The notes: generated by a model from the sequence alone, not told the origin. A stretch of DNA of 33,548 bases from Deltaproteobacteria bacterium (GCA_030592345.1 JAUVJO010000003.1:1-33548), one strand, 5' to 3'; positions 1 through 9,457 are shown, numbered from the stretch's first letter. Translations and numbers: made by a program.

Positions 1-55
1 CTTTGCTCCCTGCTCCATGCTCCCTGCTCTTTGCTCTATGCCCCTTGCTCTTTCA
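1..55. repeat. heptad array (unit NNNTGCT)
   Basis: ctttgct ccctgct ccatgct ccctgct ctttgct ctatgcc ccttgct; runs into the 3' end of the GT2 gene. Confidence 0.9.
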
Positions 56-833
56 CCAGCCCGTTGGAACATGTGTATTCACTTGATTCCACAACCTTTC
101 TCAGAAGCTCATCATTTGTGGAAAGTCGTGTCTTGTCATGGTCCGGATGCCAGAGGTGGAAACAGATGGCCATAAATGGGTGCTCTTTTCTCTTCAGACC
201 GTAACGGTAAAAACGAACCGCGAGTTCAGAGTCTTCCCGTCCCCATCCCTCAAAGTCTTGATTGAATCCATTAACAGCGCATATGTCCTTCCTAAAAAAA
301 CTCATGTTACAACTGCGCATTCCACGCAGCCTGGTGGAGGAATACGAAGGGAAGCATGTAAGTCTTACTATGTGATGACTATTTGATATATCTCGTCTGA
401 GAGCATACCCCAGGAGTCTAGGCGTGGAATTTGCATCCTCATGCGTAAAGGTGAGGGAAAGCCTTTTGCTTATAAGAACCCTCTTGCCCTGGAAGAAGTA
501 GCCTGGCTCGGCAAGCAAAAGGTGATCTTCAATAAAGTGCTTTTCAGGAATGCAGTCTCCGTCAAGCAGGACTATGTACTCTCCTTTTGATCTCTTGATT
601 GCTTTGTTTCTGATTTCTGCGGCTCTGAATCCCCGATCCTCTTGCCACACGTGTTGTAGCGAATACGAGGAACAGGCAATGAAGTGGCGAACTGATTCAA
701 CAGCCTCTGCTCCGGAACCGTCATCAGCCACGATGACCTCATCGGCCATCCTGGTTTGATTCCCCAGACTTTCCAACACCTTGACCAATGTCTCCGCTCG
801 GTTGTAAGTAGTTATGATAACTGATACTCTCAC
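36..833 (-). CDS. GT2-family glycosyltransferase (GT-A fold, with C-terminal galactosyltransferase-like region)
   Basis: ORF 265 aa; N-terminus MRVSVIITTYNRAETLVKVLESL, DDGS, LLDGDCIP, and GWGREDSELAVRFYRYG motifs typical of GT2. Confidence 0.9.
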   Translation of the reverse strand: MRVSVIITTYNRAETLVKVLESLGNQTRMADEVIVADDGSGAEAVESVRHFIACSSYSLQHVWQEDRGFRAAEIRNKAIKRSKGEYIVLLDGDCIPEKHFIEDHLLLAEPGYFFQGKRVLISKRLSLTFTHEDANSTPRLLGYALRRDISNSHHIVRLTCFPSYSSTRLRGMRSCNMSFFRKDICAVNGFNQDFEGWGREDSELAVRFYRYGLKRKEHPFMAICFHLWHPDHDKTRLSTNDELLRKVVESSEYTCSNGLVKEQGA

Positions 834-875
834 GTATACTGCTCCAACTCAGGTCTTTCGTAATCGTTTTCCCCT

Positions 876-1049
876 TCAGCTTTCTATCGGCTTTGCTTCG
901 TCAATTAGCATGATGGGAATGTCATCCTTGATTTCATAAAGGAGCTTACACTTATCACAGATAAGACCGTCCTTTTTATCGTTGAGATAAATATCCCCTT
1001 TGCACTTTGGACAGGCCAAAATATCCAACAACTCCTGGCTGATTGTCAT
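876..1049 (-). CDS. Trm112/YcaR-like zinc-ribbon protein
   Basis: MTISQELLDILACPKCKGDI...LICDKCKLLYEIKDDIPIMLIDEA; start chosen at the ATG with upstream GGGAGGTAAAGG, not the longest ORF (876..1103). Confidence 0.88.
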   Translation of the reverse strand: MTISQELLDILACPKCKGDIYLNDKKDGLICDKCKLLYEIKDDIPIMLIDEAKPIES

Positions 1050-1115
1050 ACCTTTACCTCCCTTCGTAAGAATGATTGAGTGGTCGAATGATTTTCTAAT
1101 CAACCAATCGACCGC

Positions 1116-2228
1116 TTAAATGGACAACGCCCAGGTCTTGATATACTCTTCAAAGGCTTCTGTATCATCTCCGAAGGAGATGGTAATCTCCAGAACTAAC
1201 AATTGCGGCGATGATGGAATATCAGTCGAAATATTGACGTAATCCTTCTCAGTTGTAATGATGCTATCAACGTTCAGGTCTCTTGCCGTCTCCCAAATGA
1301 GCCTCAGGTCGTGATGGCTATACCGATGATGGTCAACAAAGTCAAGGAAGCCTGAAATATTTCCTTCAAGCCCGGCAATGGTTTCACGAAAAGACTCATT
1401 TCGGGCAATACCGGAAAACGCAAAGAGGTTTCGTCCTTTCAGACCGGCTACATCGAGCACCTCTTTGCGGCCGGCCGCAAAGAGCATTTCAGGGACATGC
1501 TTGCACCGGAAAACCGGACGCCCGTGGGCGCTGATGATAGAGCGCTCTTGAGTTAAATTGCTCCCATCCGCTCGCCATCGAGTCAGAACAAAAGCGCTGG
1601 CACGTTTTATATGTTCCACGGGCTCACGCAGCGTGCCCCTTGGGATACAATAGCCGTTACCAAAAGGATGCGTACTGTCCAAAAGCAATAGGTCCAGATC
1701 CCTTTTCAAGGCCAGGTGCTGAAACGCATCATCAAGAACCAAAACTGATGACCCAAAACTGGAGAAGGCGCGCCTGCCTGCCTGATAGCGGTTTTTCCCG
1801 ACGAGCAAAGGGACTCCCTTGAGTTTCGAAGCCAACAGTTGAGGTTCGTCCCCTGATGACCGCACTCCCATCAATGTGGCCTTGCCATCCGATACAATTC
1901 CCCCCAAACACTGGGCCTGCCCCCCATATCCCCGGCTAATAACAGCTACATCGAGGCCAAGCCCTTTCAATAGAGTTGCCACATGGTGCACCATTGGGGT
2001 TTTTCCAGTGCCTCCCATGGTTATGTTGCCTATCGAAACAACCTTGCACGGCAGGCTCTTTTGTTTCAAGACGCCCTTATTGTACAGATGTAGCCGGAAT
2101 CTCACGGCCACTTGATAAACTTTAGAGCATGCATAGAGCAAGAATTCAAGAGGTGATGAAAAGGCACGGGAAGCCATATCGCATCGAGTCATCACTCGCT
2201 CTACCTTACGTCCCAAAAGACTCACCAT
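1116..2228 (-). CDS. lpxK: tetraacyldisaccharide 4'-kinase LpxK
   Basis: 370 aa; VVSIGNITMGGTGKTPMVHHVATLLKGLG, VISRGYGG, SSGDEPQLLA, VLDDAFQHLALKRDLDLLLLD. Confidence 0.96.
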   Translation of the reverse strand: MVSLLGRKVERVMTRCDMASRAFSSPLEFLLYACSKVYQVAVRFRLHLYNKGVLKQKSLPCKVVSIGNITMGGTGKTPMVHHVATLLKGLGLDVAVISRGYGGQAQCLGGIVSDGKATLMGVRSSGDEPQLLASKLKGVPLLVGKNRYQAGRRAFSSFGSSVLVLDDAFQHLALKRDLDLLLLDSTHPFGNGYCIPRGTLREPVEHIKRASAFVLTRWRADGSNLTQERSIISAHGRPVFRCKHVPEMLFAAGRKEVLDVAGLKGRNLFAFSGIARNESFRETIAGLEGNISGFLDFVDHHRYSHHDLRLIWETARDLNVDSIITTEKDYVNISTDIPSSPQLLVLEITISFGDDTEAFEEYIKTWALSI

Positions 2229-2282
2229 ATAGTGACCTCTATCACGCTCATTGCAAGGGCTCAGCCAGTGCCAAAATCGTGT

Positions 2283-3359
2283 TCAATCGGCATTGAGTAG
2301 CATGAAGGTCCCAAGGCATGCAAATATGAAGTTAGTTAACCATGCTGCTATCATCGGTGGCAAGATCTCCCCATATCCCAACGACAGACAAAAGCTGTAA
2401 ATGGTCCAATAAAGAAATGCCATCACAATACCTGAAAAAATACTACTGGCAAGCCCTTCCTTCTTTTCCCTCCAAAGGGCCAAACCAACCCCTGCAATAC
2501 TCATGATAATGCATACAAAGGGAAAGGCTATTTTGGCACTTAGGTCTACCCTATAAGTTGTAGCATCGTATCCTTCTTGTTCAACCTCCCGTATATATCC
2601 GGACAGCTCACTGTAACTCATTTCCTCACACTTCTTCACAACCCTGCTTAGATCTTCGGGAGCAAATTCGAGTTTTTCAGTACTTTCCGGCAGACAGGTG
2701 ACCTTATAGCTTCCATCATCTTCCAATAGAACCTGCTCAATGACATCAAAGAAATGCCATCTCCCTCCGGAATAAACACCCTTTTGAGCATCAAGGCATC
2801 TTATCAGGCGGAACTGCTCGTCAAAAAAATTCAGCGTTACGCCAAATATCGCCTTATCAGAAGGCATGAAATACTTAATGAGGAAAATGGAGCGATTACC
2901 TTTGATCCAGATATTCTTTTCCCTGGAGGTAACTGCAGATTCCTTTCTGACTTCACCTTGCCATATCTCATTTGCTCTCCTCATGGTCATCGGGACTAAA
3001 GACTCGCTAAAGAAAAAAAGGAGGGCGCTAAATATTGCGGCTATAACAAGAATAGGCTTGAAGAGACAACGGACACTCACTCCACCGCTTTTTAAGGCTA
3101 CTATCTCATTGTTCCTGACCATGAGACCAAAGACTATTATCACAGCCAGCAAAAGACCCACAGGTGTTATCTGGGCCACTATAAAAGGAATCCTGAGCGC
3201 AAAAAACACAACGGCCCTTGACAGGGCCACCTTGGCCTCTACAAAGTTATCAATTTTCTCGAAAAAATCAACCGCGAGATATATGCCCACCACACTGCTA
3301 AGCACCATACAAAAATACTTCATCAATTCTCTGATCAGGTATTTGTTAAGTACTGTCAT
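2283..3359 (-). CDS. lptG: LPS export ABC transporter permease LptG
   Basis: 358 aa YjgP/YjgQ-family protein: MTVLNKYLIRELMKYFCMVLSSVVGIYLAVDFFEKIDNF; paired with the adjacent lptF. Confidence 0.9.
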   Translation of the reverse strand: MTVLNKYLIRELMKYFCMVLSSVVGIYLAVDFFEKIDNFVEAKVALSRAVVFFALRIPFIVAQITPVGLLLAVIIVFGLMVRNNEIVALKSGGVSVRCLFKPILVIAAIFSALLFFFSESLVPMTMRRANEIWQGEVRKESAVTSREKNIWIKGNRSIFLIKYFMPSDKAIFGVTLNFFDEQFRLIRCLDAQKGVYSGGRWHFFDVIEQVLLEDDGSYKVTCLPESTEKLEFAPEDLSRVVKKCEEMSYSELSGYIREVEQEGYDATTYRVDLSAKIAFPFVCIIMSIAGVGLALWREKKEGLASSIFSGIVMAFLYWTIYSFCLSLGYGEILPPMIAAWLTNFIFACLGTFMLLNAD

Positions 3360-4541
3360 CTAACTTGCTTTTCCCGAACGAATTTTTTCCCATTGTGTGT
3401 CAAGAAAACCGGTCAGTTTGGCCAACAGGGGACGCTCCCTTGCACTTGAAATTAGAAGGTACATACCAACGGCCCCGATCACCAGGTTGGGACCCCACAT
3501 AGCAATAATGGGTGCGCAGGTCCCTGCTTCACCAAGAACCCAGCCAACGGACATCAGCACATAGTAAACGAGAAAAAAAAACAGACCAAGCATCATTCCA
3601 AAAGACCGCTTTGCAAAGTTTGATTGAATCCCCAAGGGGACAGCTATAAGACCGAGGACAAAACATGCAAAGGGAATGGAAAACTTCTCATGATATTGCA
3701 TCAAGGTTGAATAGTATTCGGCATTTTTTTGTGCAGCCTTCTTCAAACTCTCGCGCAGTTCCGCTAAACTCATCTCTCTTCTGCTTTTCTGGCTCTGTTT
3801 CTTGGCGGATAGCACCTGGGCAAGTTCAACATTGATATCATAGGTGTCGAAACGAATAGAGTGGACAGCCTTACTCTTCTGATCGACCTGATTAACAATT
3901 CCGTTGAACAGTGTTAATCGGAACGCAGCTTTTCCAGTCTCGCCAAGGAGTTTTCCCTTGGGAGCAATAATAGTGCTTACCATCCCGGGAGTTTGCCGAT
4001 CTTCAACAAAAATATCGGTGAGGGTTTTCTCATGCGGATCGATTTCACTGACATAAAGCATGATACCATCGAAACTGTCGTTAAACCTTCTCTCTTTTAA
4101 GCCTATATGAATATTTGATGTGGCGGCTTCAAGCAATAGAGCCTTAGAAGAAAGCTGCCCCCACGGAGATCCAAATATGCACACGAAACCGGTCACCAGG
4201 CACCCGACAAGACAGAAAACGAATACTGCGGGCAGAAGCCCATAAATGCTAAGCCCGCCAGCTTTCATAGCAATGATCTCATTGTCATTTGATAATCTCA
4301 GGAAGGCAAGTAGCACACCCATCATGATCGACACAGGGAGTACAAAGACCAGGAAACGAGGTATGGCGTATATCAACAGGAGAAGGATAGAAGACAGGCT
4401 CACGCCATGGTTTATGACCAGGTCGGTAACATCCAGTATTTTGGCCATCTGGAAAATAAAGGTAAATACTACCAGGTTGATGATAAAAGGAGGTATCATC
4501 TCCTTGAACACATATTTTGCAATAATGCTATTTACTTTCAT
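3360..4541 (-). CDS. lptF: LPS export ABC transporter permease LptF
   Basis: MKVNSIIAKYVFKEMIPPFIINLVVFTFIFQMAKILDVTDLVINHGVS; ATG at 4541 preferred over the longest ORF start (4631), overlaps the msbA end by 14 bp. Confidence 0.9.
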   Translation of the reverse strand: MKVNSIIAKYVFKEMIPPFIINLVVFTFIFQMAKILDVTDLVINHGVSLSSILLLLIYAIPRFLVFVLPVSIMMGVLLAFLRLSNDNEIIAMKAGGLSIYGLLPAVFVFCLVGCLVTGFVCIFGSPWGQLSSKALLLEAATSNIHIGLKERRFNDSFDGIMLYVSEIDPHEKTLTDIFVEDRQTPGMVSTIIAPKGKLLGETGKAAFRLTLFNGIVNQVDQKSKAVHSIRFDTYDINVELAQVLSAKKQSQKSRREMSLAELRESLKKAAQKNAEYYSTLMQYHEKFSIPFACFVLGLIAVPLGIQSNFAKRSFGMMLGLFFFLVYYVLMSVGWVLGEAGTCAPIIAMWGPNLVIGAVGMYLLISSARERPLLAKLTGFLDTQWEKIRSGKAS

Positions 4542-6327
4542 GCGTCTTCTGGCAATTGTTGTTCTCAAACTGCATTTTGTAGAGTTTGCAATACTCGCCT
4601 TGGCGGGCCATGAGTTCCTCATGTTTGCCATCCTCTACAATCTGCCCGTTTACAATTACGACTATACGATCAGCATGATGGATTGTGGAAAGCCTGTGCG
4701 CGATCACAAAGGTCGTGCGACCCTGCATCAGGTTTTCAAGGGCGTGCTGAACGGCCAGTTCCGACGCGGTATCAAGTGAAGAAGTAGCTTCATCCAGGAT
4801 AAGGATAGGTGCATTCTTCAGAAGTGCACGCGCAATACAAATGCGTTGCTTTTCCCCTCCGGAAAGTCGCACCCCCTTCTCACCCACCACGGTATTGAAT
4901 GAGTCAGGAAACCCTTGAACAAAATCATAGGCGTAGGCTGCCTTTGCCGCTGCTATGATGTCTGACTCGGATGCATTCAGATTACCGTAGGCAATATTGT
5001 TGTAAACCGTATCATTAAAAAGAATGGGGTCCTGGGTTACTATCCCTATCTGATTGCGAAGTGATTTGATCGTCATACCCCTGATATCGTGCCCGTCGAT
5101 GAGGACAGCGCCTTCGGTTACATCGTAAAAGCGAGGAATCAAGTTCACCGAAGTCGTCTTGCCTCCACCACTCGTTCCCACCAGGGCCAGAATTTCGCCG
5201 CTCTTCACTTCAAGGTTGATATTTCTTAGGACCATTTGGTCTTCGTACTTGAAAGAAACATTACGAAAAATCACTGAGTGACGCCCCGCATCGAGAGCCA
5301 CAGCGTCTTGCCGTTCTTCGATTTCCGAAGACATATCGAGGATATGATAGATTCGAACTGCTGCGGCCATGCCTTCCTGGATCATGTTGTTCAGTTCGCT
5401 GATCCTCTTGATAGGTTCGTACAACATGATCAGAGCTGTCATGAAAGAAAAGAACGTCCCCGGAGTTGATGTCCCTTGGATCACCTTGTTTCCGCCATAC
5501 CAGATTATGAGTGTGATACCGATGCCCCCCAGGAAGTGCATGACAGGCGAAGATAAGGATCTGACCATTACGGCCTTCATTTCATACTGAAATAATCGAA
5601 GCGTCTTTTCAAAAAAGCGCCTGTTTTCATAGGGCTCCATCCCGAAAGCCCTTACAATTTTCGTGCCCGTAAAGGTCTCGTGGAGCAGCGAACTTACGTC
5701 AGCCATGGCTTCCTGGGTCCTGGTGCTGAATTTTCGCATTCGCCTGCCAAATTTCACAATGGGGATCACAGCCAGTGGTAAAACAGTGATTGCAATCAAG
5801 GCCAGCTTCCAATCTCGATAGAAAATAACACAAAGTAACCCTATGATCGTAAAGAAATCCCTTAGTATCCCGGTAACGGCTTGGGATACCATCGACATGA
5901 CAATGTTAACGTCGTTCATAATTCTTGCCATCAGCAGGCCGGTGTCATGTTTGTGGAAAAACGACAAGGACAACACCTGAATGTGACTGTAGAGTTTGTC
6001 ACGCAACTGCTTGACAAGGTTATGTCCGACATAACTCATGAGATATGCCTGACCAAAAAAGGCCGCTCCTCTAAACAGGTAGAGTAAGATGATAACAAGT
6101 GGAAGGAGCATCAACATGGTCTTGTCTTTGTCAACAAAGATATCGTCCATTACAGGCTTGACAAGATAGGCCGTCGCGGCAGTCAACCCTGCCACCACCA
6201 TCATACACAACATGGCCGAAAGGAGGCGAAGCCACTGTGATATTACAAGGGTAAAAATCCGGCGGGATACACTTGGCAAGTCGGTGCCTTTTGTTTTTTT
6301 GTAGGCGTTCACAGGTTCAGAGTTCAC
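4528..6327 (-). CDS. msbA: lipid A export ABC transporter MsbA
   Basis: 599 aa; TM region plus Walker A (VGTSGGGKTTS), LSGGEKQRICIARALL, ILILDEATSSLD; apparent GTG start lies in a short-period repeat. Confidence 0.93.
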   Translation of the reverse strand: MNSEPVNAYKKTKGTDLPSVSRRIFTLVISQWLRLLSAMLCMMVVAGLTAATAYLVKPVMDDIFVDKDKTMLMLLPLVIILLYLFRGAAFFGQAYLMSYVGHNLVKQLRDKLYSHIQVLSLSFFHKHDTGLLMARIMNDVNIVMSMVSQAVTGILRDFFTIIGLLCVIFYRDWKLALIAITVLPLAVIPIVKFGRRMRKFSTRTQEAMADVSSLLHETFTGTKIVRAFGMEPYENRRFFEKTLRLFQYEMKAVMVRSLSSPVMHFLGGIGITLIIWYGGNKVIQGTSTPGTFFSFMTALIMLYEPIKRISELNNMIQEGMAAAVRIYHILDMSSEIEERQDAVALDAGRHSVIFRNVSFKYEDQMVLRNINLEVKSGEILALVGTSGGGKTTSVNLIPRFYDVTEGAVLIDGHDIRGMTIKSLRNQIGIVTQDPILFNDTVYNNIAYGNLNASESDIIAAAKAAYAYDFVQGFPDSFNTVVGEKGVRLSGGEKQRICIARALLKNAPILILDEATSSLDTASELAVQHALENLMQGRTTFVIAHRLSTIHHADRIVVIVNGQIVEDGKHEELMARQGEYCKLYKMQFENNNCQKTHESK

Positions 6328-6360
6328 CGTTACCTATATTCCTCAATCCCTAATCACAAC

Positions 6361-6400
6361 TTTAGGCACTTTAGCTCACTTCAGACACTTTAGACACTCG
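6361..6400. repeat. 9/10-bp array, TTTAGGCAC/TTTAGCTCAC type
   Basis: tttaggcactttagctcacttcagacactttagacactcg. Confidence 0.9.
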
Positions 6401-6403
6401 AAA

Positions 6404-7105
6404 CTAATCTATCCTGTGACCATAGTATCGGTCCACCACTTTCGTGATTCTGTTGAGTTCATCTTCAAGCCTCAGGCGATAAGACTCGTGGCCTTTTGCA
6501 TCGATTTTTGTGGGAACGGAAACAGGTGTGCCAAAAATAACGCGACACTCAGTAAAGGGATAAGGAAGGAGAAAGCGGTCCCAACTGGCAAAGATTTTTA
6601 TCCTCTTGGCACCGTAACTCACAGGGACAATAGGATACCCTGTCTTTTGAGCCAAGGCGATCACACCAGGCTGAACCTTGAACCGCGGACCCCCTGGACC
6701 GTCCGGAACCATCCCTCCAGGACGAATATCTTTTTTGAGGGCCTTGATCAGTTTGGTCATTGCTCGAAGGCCGTGCCGCGAAGTAGATCCGCGGATGGTC
6801 TCGTGGCCCTGCCGTTGGAGTATCTGTGCCATGATCTCCCCGTCCTTGGATTTGCTGACAAGGATGGCTGCACCCCACCCCTTGTAAAGGTAGCTAATCA
6901 TCAATATCCTCGAATGCCAAAAGGTAAAGATGAATCTCCTTGACTCAATCAGAGATCGAGCCTTCTCTAAGTCAACGAAGCGAATCCGCATCGTGGAGCA
7001 GATCAGATCGACCAAACCTTTCCCCAGCCAGCCGACCAGCCGCCACTTCAAGCTGTCGGATTGCGGATTGCGAATTGCGAGTTTAGAATTTAGGTAAAAC
7101 GTCAT
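6404..7105 (-). CDS. DUF374 lysophospholipid/lipid A acyltransferase (LpxJ-like candidate)
   Basis: 233 aa; FTFWHSRILMISYLYKGWGAAILVSKSKDGEIMAQILQRQGHETIRGSTSRHGLRAM, VPDGPGGPRFKVQPGVIALAQKTGYPIVPVSY; next to lpxB and msbA. Confidence 0.85.
   Translation of the reverse strand: MTFYLNSKLAIRNPQSDSLKWRLVGWLGKGLVDLICSTMRIRFVDLEKARSLIESRRFIFTFWHSRILMISYLYKGWGAAILVSKSKDGEIMAQILQRQGHETIRGSTSRHGLRAMTKLIKALKKDIRPGGMVPDGPGGPRFKVQPGVIALAQKTGYPIVPVSYGAKRIKIFASWDRFLLPYPFTECRVIFGTPVSVPTKIDAKGHESYRLRLEDELNRITKVVDRYYGHRID
7057..7091. repeat. heptad array inside the predicted 5' end of the DUF374 gene
   Basis: cggattg cggattg cgaattg cgagttt agaattt. Confidence 0.88.
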
Positions 7106-7184
7106 TATTGATATTTATTCAACACGTATGGTCGAAAAAAACTATTTACCGCAGAGAACGCAGAGAAAAAACTTGATAAATTCA

Positions 7185-8339
7185 TTAGCCTGCGGCCCCC
7201 TTATGCTCACGCGAAAGCAGACTCATGGCTACCTCTGCAGCCCGTTTCGAGGCACCCGGAGCGCCCAATCTCTGTGGCACACGGAGCAGTTGGTGTCGCA
7301 TCTCGGAAAGACAACTTTTATCTCTCAGCATCTGTAATGTATGGTGGGCGATTTTTTCGGCCGAGGCCTCGTGCTGAATCAGCTCCGGCACGATCGGTCT
7401 TCCCGCCACCAGGTTGACCAGGCCAATATGTTTTACCCGAATCATACGCTTTCCGATCCAATAACTGAAACCCGACACCTTATACACGATGATCATGGGC
7501 GTGCCTGCTATGGCCGCCTCCAAGGTTACGGTCCCGGAAGCTGTCACGATCAACGCAGCTTCATCCAACACGTCACCGAGCCTGCCAGAAACGATCAAGA
7601 ACTTCTCAGCCCTCCCCTTGGTAATAGCCTCCACCAAAGTCCTGTCCACCGTAGGGGCCACAGGTATGGCAAAACTGACACCCGGCATCTTCTCCGAGAC
7701 AATACCTGCCGCCTGCACCATAGTTGGAAGAAGACGCATAATCTCCGAGTTTCGGCTCCCGGGCAACAATCCGATCAGCAGGCCACCTTTGTTAAGGCTT
7801 TTCTTTTTCTTAGTAGGTGTCACGGAAATCACGCTGTCTAGTAAAGGATGCCCAACAAAGGTCACGGGGACATGCCATCTTTTGTAATACGCCACCTCAA
7901 AAGGAAAGATCACGACCATATGATCAACCACTTTCTTGATCTTTTTCACTCTGCCGGCCCGCCATGCCCATATCTGAGGACTAATGTAATACATGACCGG
8001 GATACCCAGTTCCCTGGCCATCGTGGCAACGCGCAGGTTAAAGTCGGGAAAATCGATAACAATAAGGAGAGCAGGGCGGAGCCTTCTCAAGTCTTCCTTG
8101 GCAACCCTGAGTGCACTGAGAAGGATTCTAAACTTTAAAAAGGCCTCGGAAATTCCAACAACAGCTATTTGAGAATTATCAACTCTTATGCCAACGCCTG
8201 CTTGTCGAAGGAGATTGCCACCTATGCCGAAAAACTCGAGCCCAGGGTTAAGCTCTTGCATTGCCTTCACAAGACGTGCACCGTGCATGTCGCCGGAGGC
8301 TTCTCCGGCAATAACCATGATTTTTTGTGTTGCGCTCAT
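7185..8339 (-). CDS. lpxB: lipid-A-disaccharide synthase LpxB
   Basis: 384 aa; KIMVIAGEASGDMHGARLVKAM, YYISPQIWAWRAGRVKKIKKVVDHMVVIFPFE, LLPGSRNSEI. Confidence 0.97.
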   Translation of the reverse strand: MSATQKIMVIAGEASGDMHGARLVKAMQELNPGLEFFGIGGNLLRQAGVGIRVDNSQIAVVGISEAFLKFRILLSALRVAKEDLRRLRPALLIVIDFPDFNLRVATMARELGIPVMYYISPQIWAWRAGRVKKIKKVVDHMVVIFPFEVAYYKRWHVPVTFVGHPLLDSVISVTPTKKKKSLNKGGLLIGLLPGSRNSEIMRLLPTMVQAAGIVSEKMPGVSFAIPVAPTVDRTLVEAITKGRAEKFLIVSGRLGDVLDEAALIVTASGTVTLEAAIAGTPMIIVYKVSGFSYWIGKRMIRVKHIGLVNLVAGRPIVPELIQHEASAEKIAHHTLQMLRDKSCLSEMRHQLLRVPQRLGAPGASKRAAEVAMSLLSREHKGAAG

Positions 8340-8488
8340 TATTTACCCGTGAAGTAAAAATATCCGACACAGAATCTTCGTCAGTATCAGCAAAGGGGTG
8401 CGGTTTTGTGGCTTGTATCGAGGATCGGTCTGCGGCAAAAAGTTCTTCAAAAAAACGCAACCGGCAAGCGAGGCATGCATAAAATAAC

Positions 8489-9457
8489 CTAAGTTGATCG
8501 ACTTTCGGCCAGAGTCCTGCTGCTTGCCTCAATCTGCTCAATGATGTCCAGGGCGACACTGAGAGCGTTTCGGCCGTCATGCGCTGAGACCAATGGCGAC
8601 TGTCGAGTCCTTACTGACTCCACAAATGACCTTATCTCTGTTTCCAAAGAATCGGCCTTTTCAAAGGTCGATCGTTCCATGGACATCCCCGGGACAGGAA
8701 GATCAGTCCCTGGGCCATCCTTTCGGATGATGGTAATATCGTGGTTTGCATAATCCACGGAAACATAAGTGCCCTTCTGAAAGAAGCGTATCTTTCGCAT
8801 GTTTTTTATTGAAATCCGGCTGGCAGTCACGTTTGCAACACAACCATTATTAAAAATCAAGCGTGCGTTGGCAATATCTACGCGTGAAGACATGACTGGA
8901 ACTCCAGCGGCATGCATGCTCTCGAGATCGGAGTCTACAAATTTCAATATGATGTCGATGTCATGTATCATTAAATCTAAGACGACATCGACTTCTGTTC
9001 CCCTGTCCTTAAAAGCACTTAAACGGTGCGACTCTATGAACAATGGCTCGTCTACCACCTTGCTCAGTGCTATGACCGCTGGATTGAATCTTTCCAGATG
9101 GCCCACCTGGATGATCGAGCCATGGGAATCAGCAACTCTAATGAGAGCATCCGCTTCCTCAAGGGTCTCTGTTATGGGTTTTTCGACCAACGTATCCACA
9201 CTGTTTTCCAGGAAATCACGGCTAACGGGAAAATGAACCGGTGTAGGCACAACTACGCTTACCGCGTCCACCTTACCTATGAGATCCCTGTAATCCGTGA
9301 ATGATTCGGTTCCAAGCAGATTGGCAACAGCTTCTGCCCTGTCGGCAACAATATCCACAACGCCCACCAGCTCAACGTTTTCCAGGCGCGCATATTTCTC
9401 GGCATGAAACTTACCGAGATAACCCACTCCAACAACCCCAACACGTATAGGTTTCAT
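8489..9457 (-). CDS. Gfo/Idh/MocA-family oxidoreductase (possibly GnnA-like)
   Basis: 322 aa; MKPIRVGVVGVGYLGKFHAEKYARLENVELVGVVD Rossmann start, VEKPIT motif, QVGHLERFNPA; inside the lpx cluster. Confidence 0.93.
   Translation of the reverse strand: MKPIRVGVVGVGYLGKFHAEKYARLENVELVGVVDIVADRAEAVANLLGTESFTDYRDLIGKVDAVSVVVPTPVHFPVSRDFLENSVDTLVEKPITETLEEADALIRVADSHGSIIQVGHLERFNPAVIALSKVVDEPLFIESHRLSAFKDRGTEVDVVLDLMIHDIDIILKFVDSDLESMHAAGVPVMSSRVDIANARLIFNNGCVANVTASRISIKNMRKIRFFQKGTYVSVDYANHDITIIRKDGPGTDLPVPGMSMERSTFEKADSLETEIRSFVESVRTRQSPLVSAHDGRNALSVALDIIEQIEASSRTLAESRST

Noticed and set aside
1116-6327. Missing waaA, lpxC and lpxH as evidence of an incomplete lipid A pathway
   Set aside because: The window is only part of a genome; lpxI substitutes for lpxH, and the other genes are commonly located elsewhere.
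6549-6878. Long ORFs on the opposite strand or alternate frame of the DUF374, lpxB, bamA and other genes
   Set aside because: They overlap confidently identified genes, have low-complexity or atypical composition and show no family motifs.
7140-7170. CGCAGAGAACGCAGAGA short repeat as a distinct element
   Set aside because: Only two imperfect units; too short to interpret beyond the general pattern of short-period intergenic repeats.
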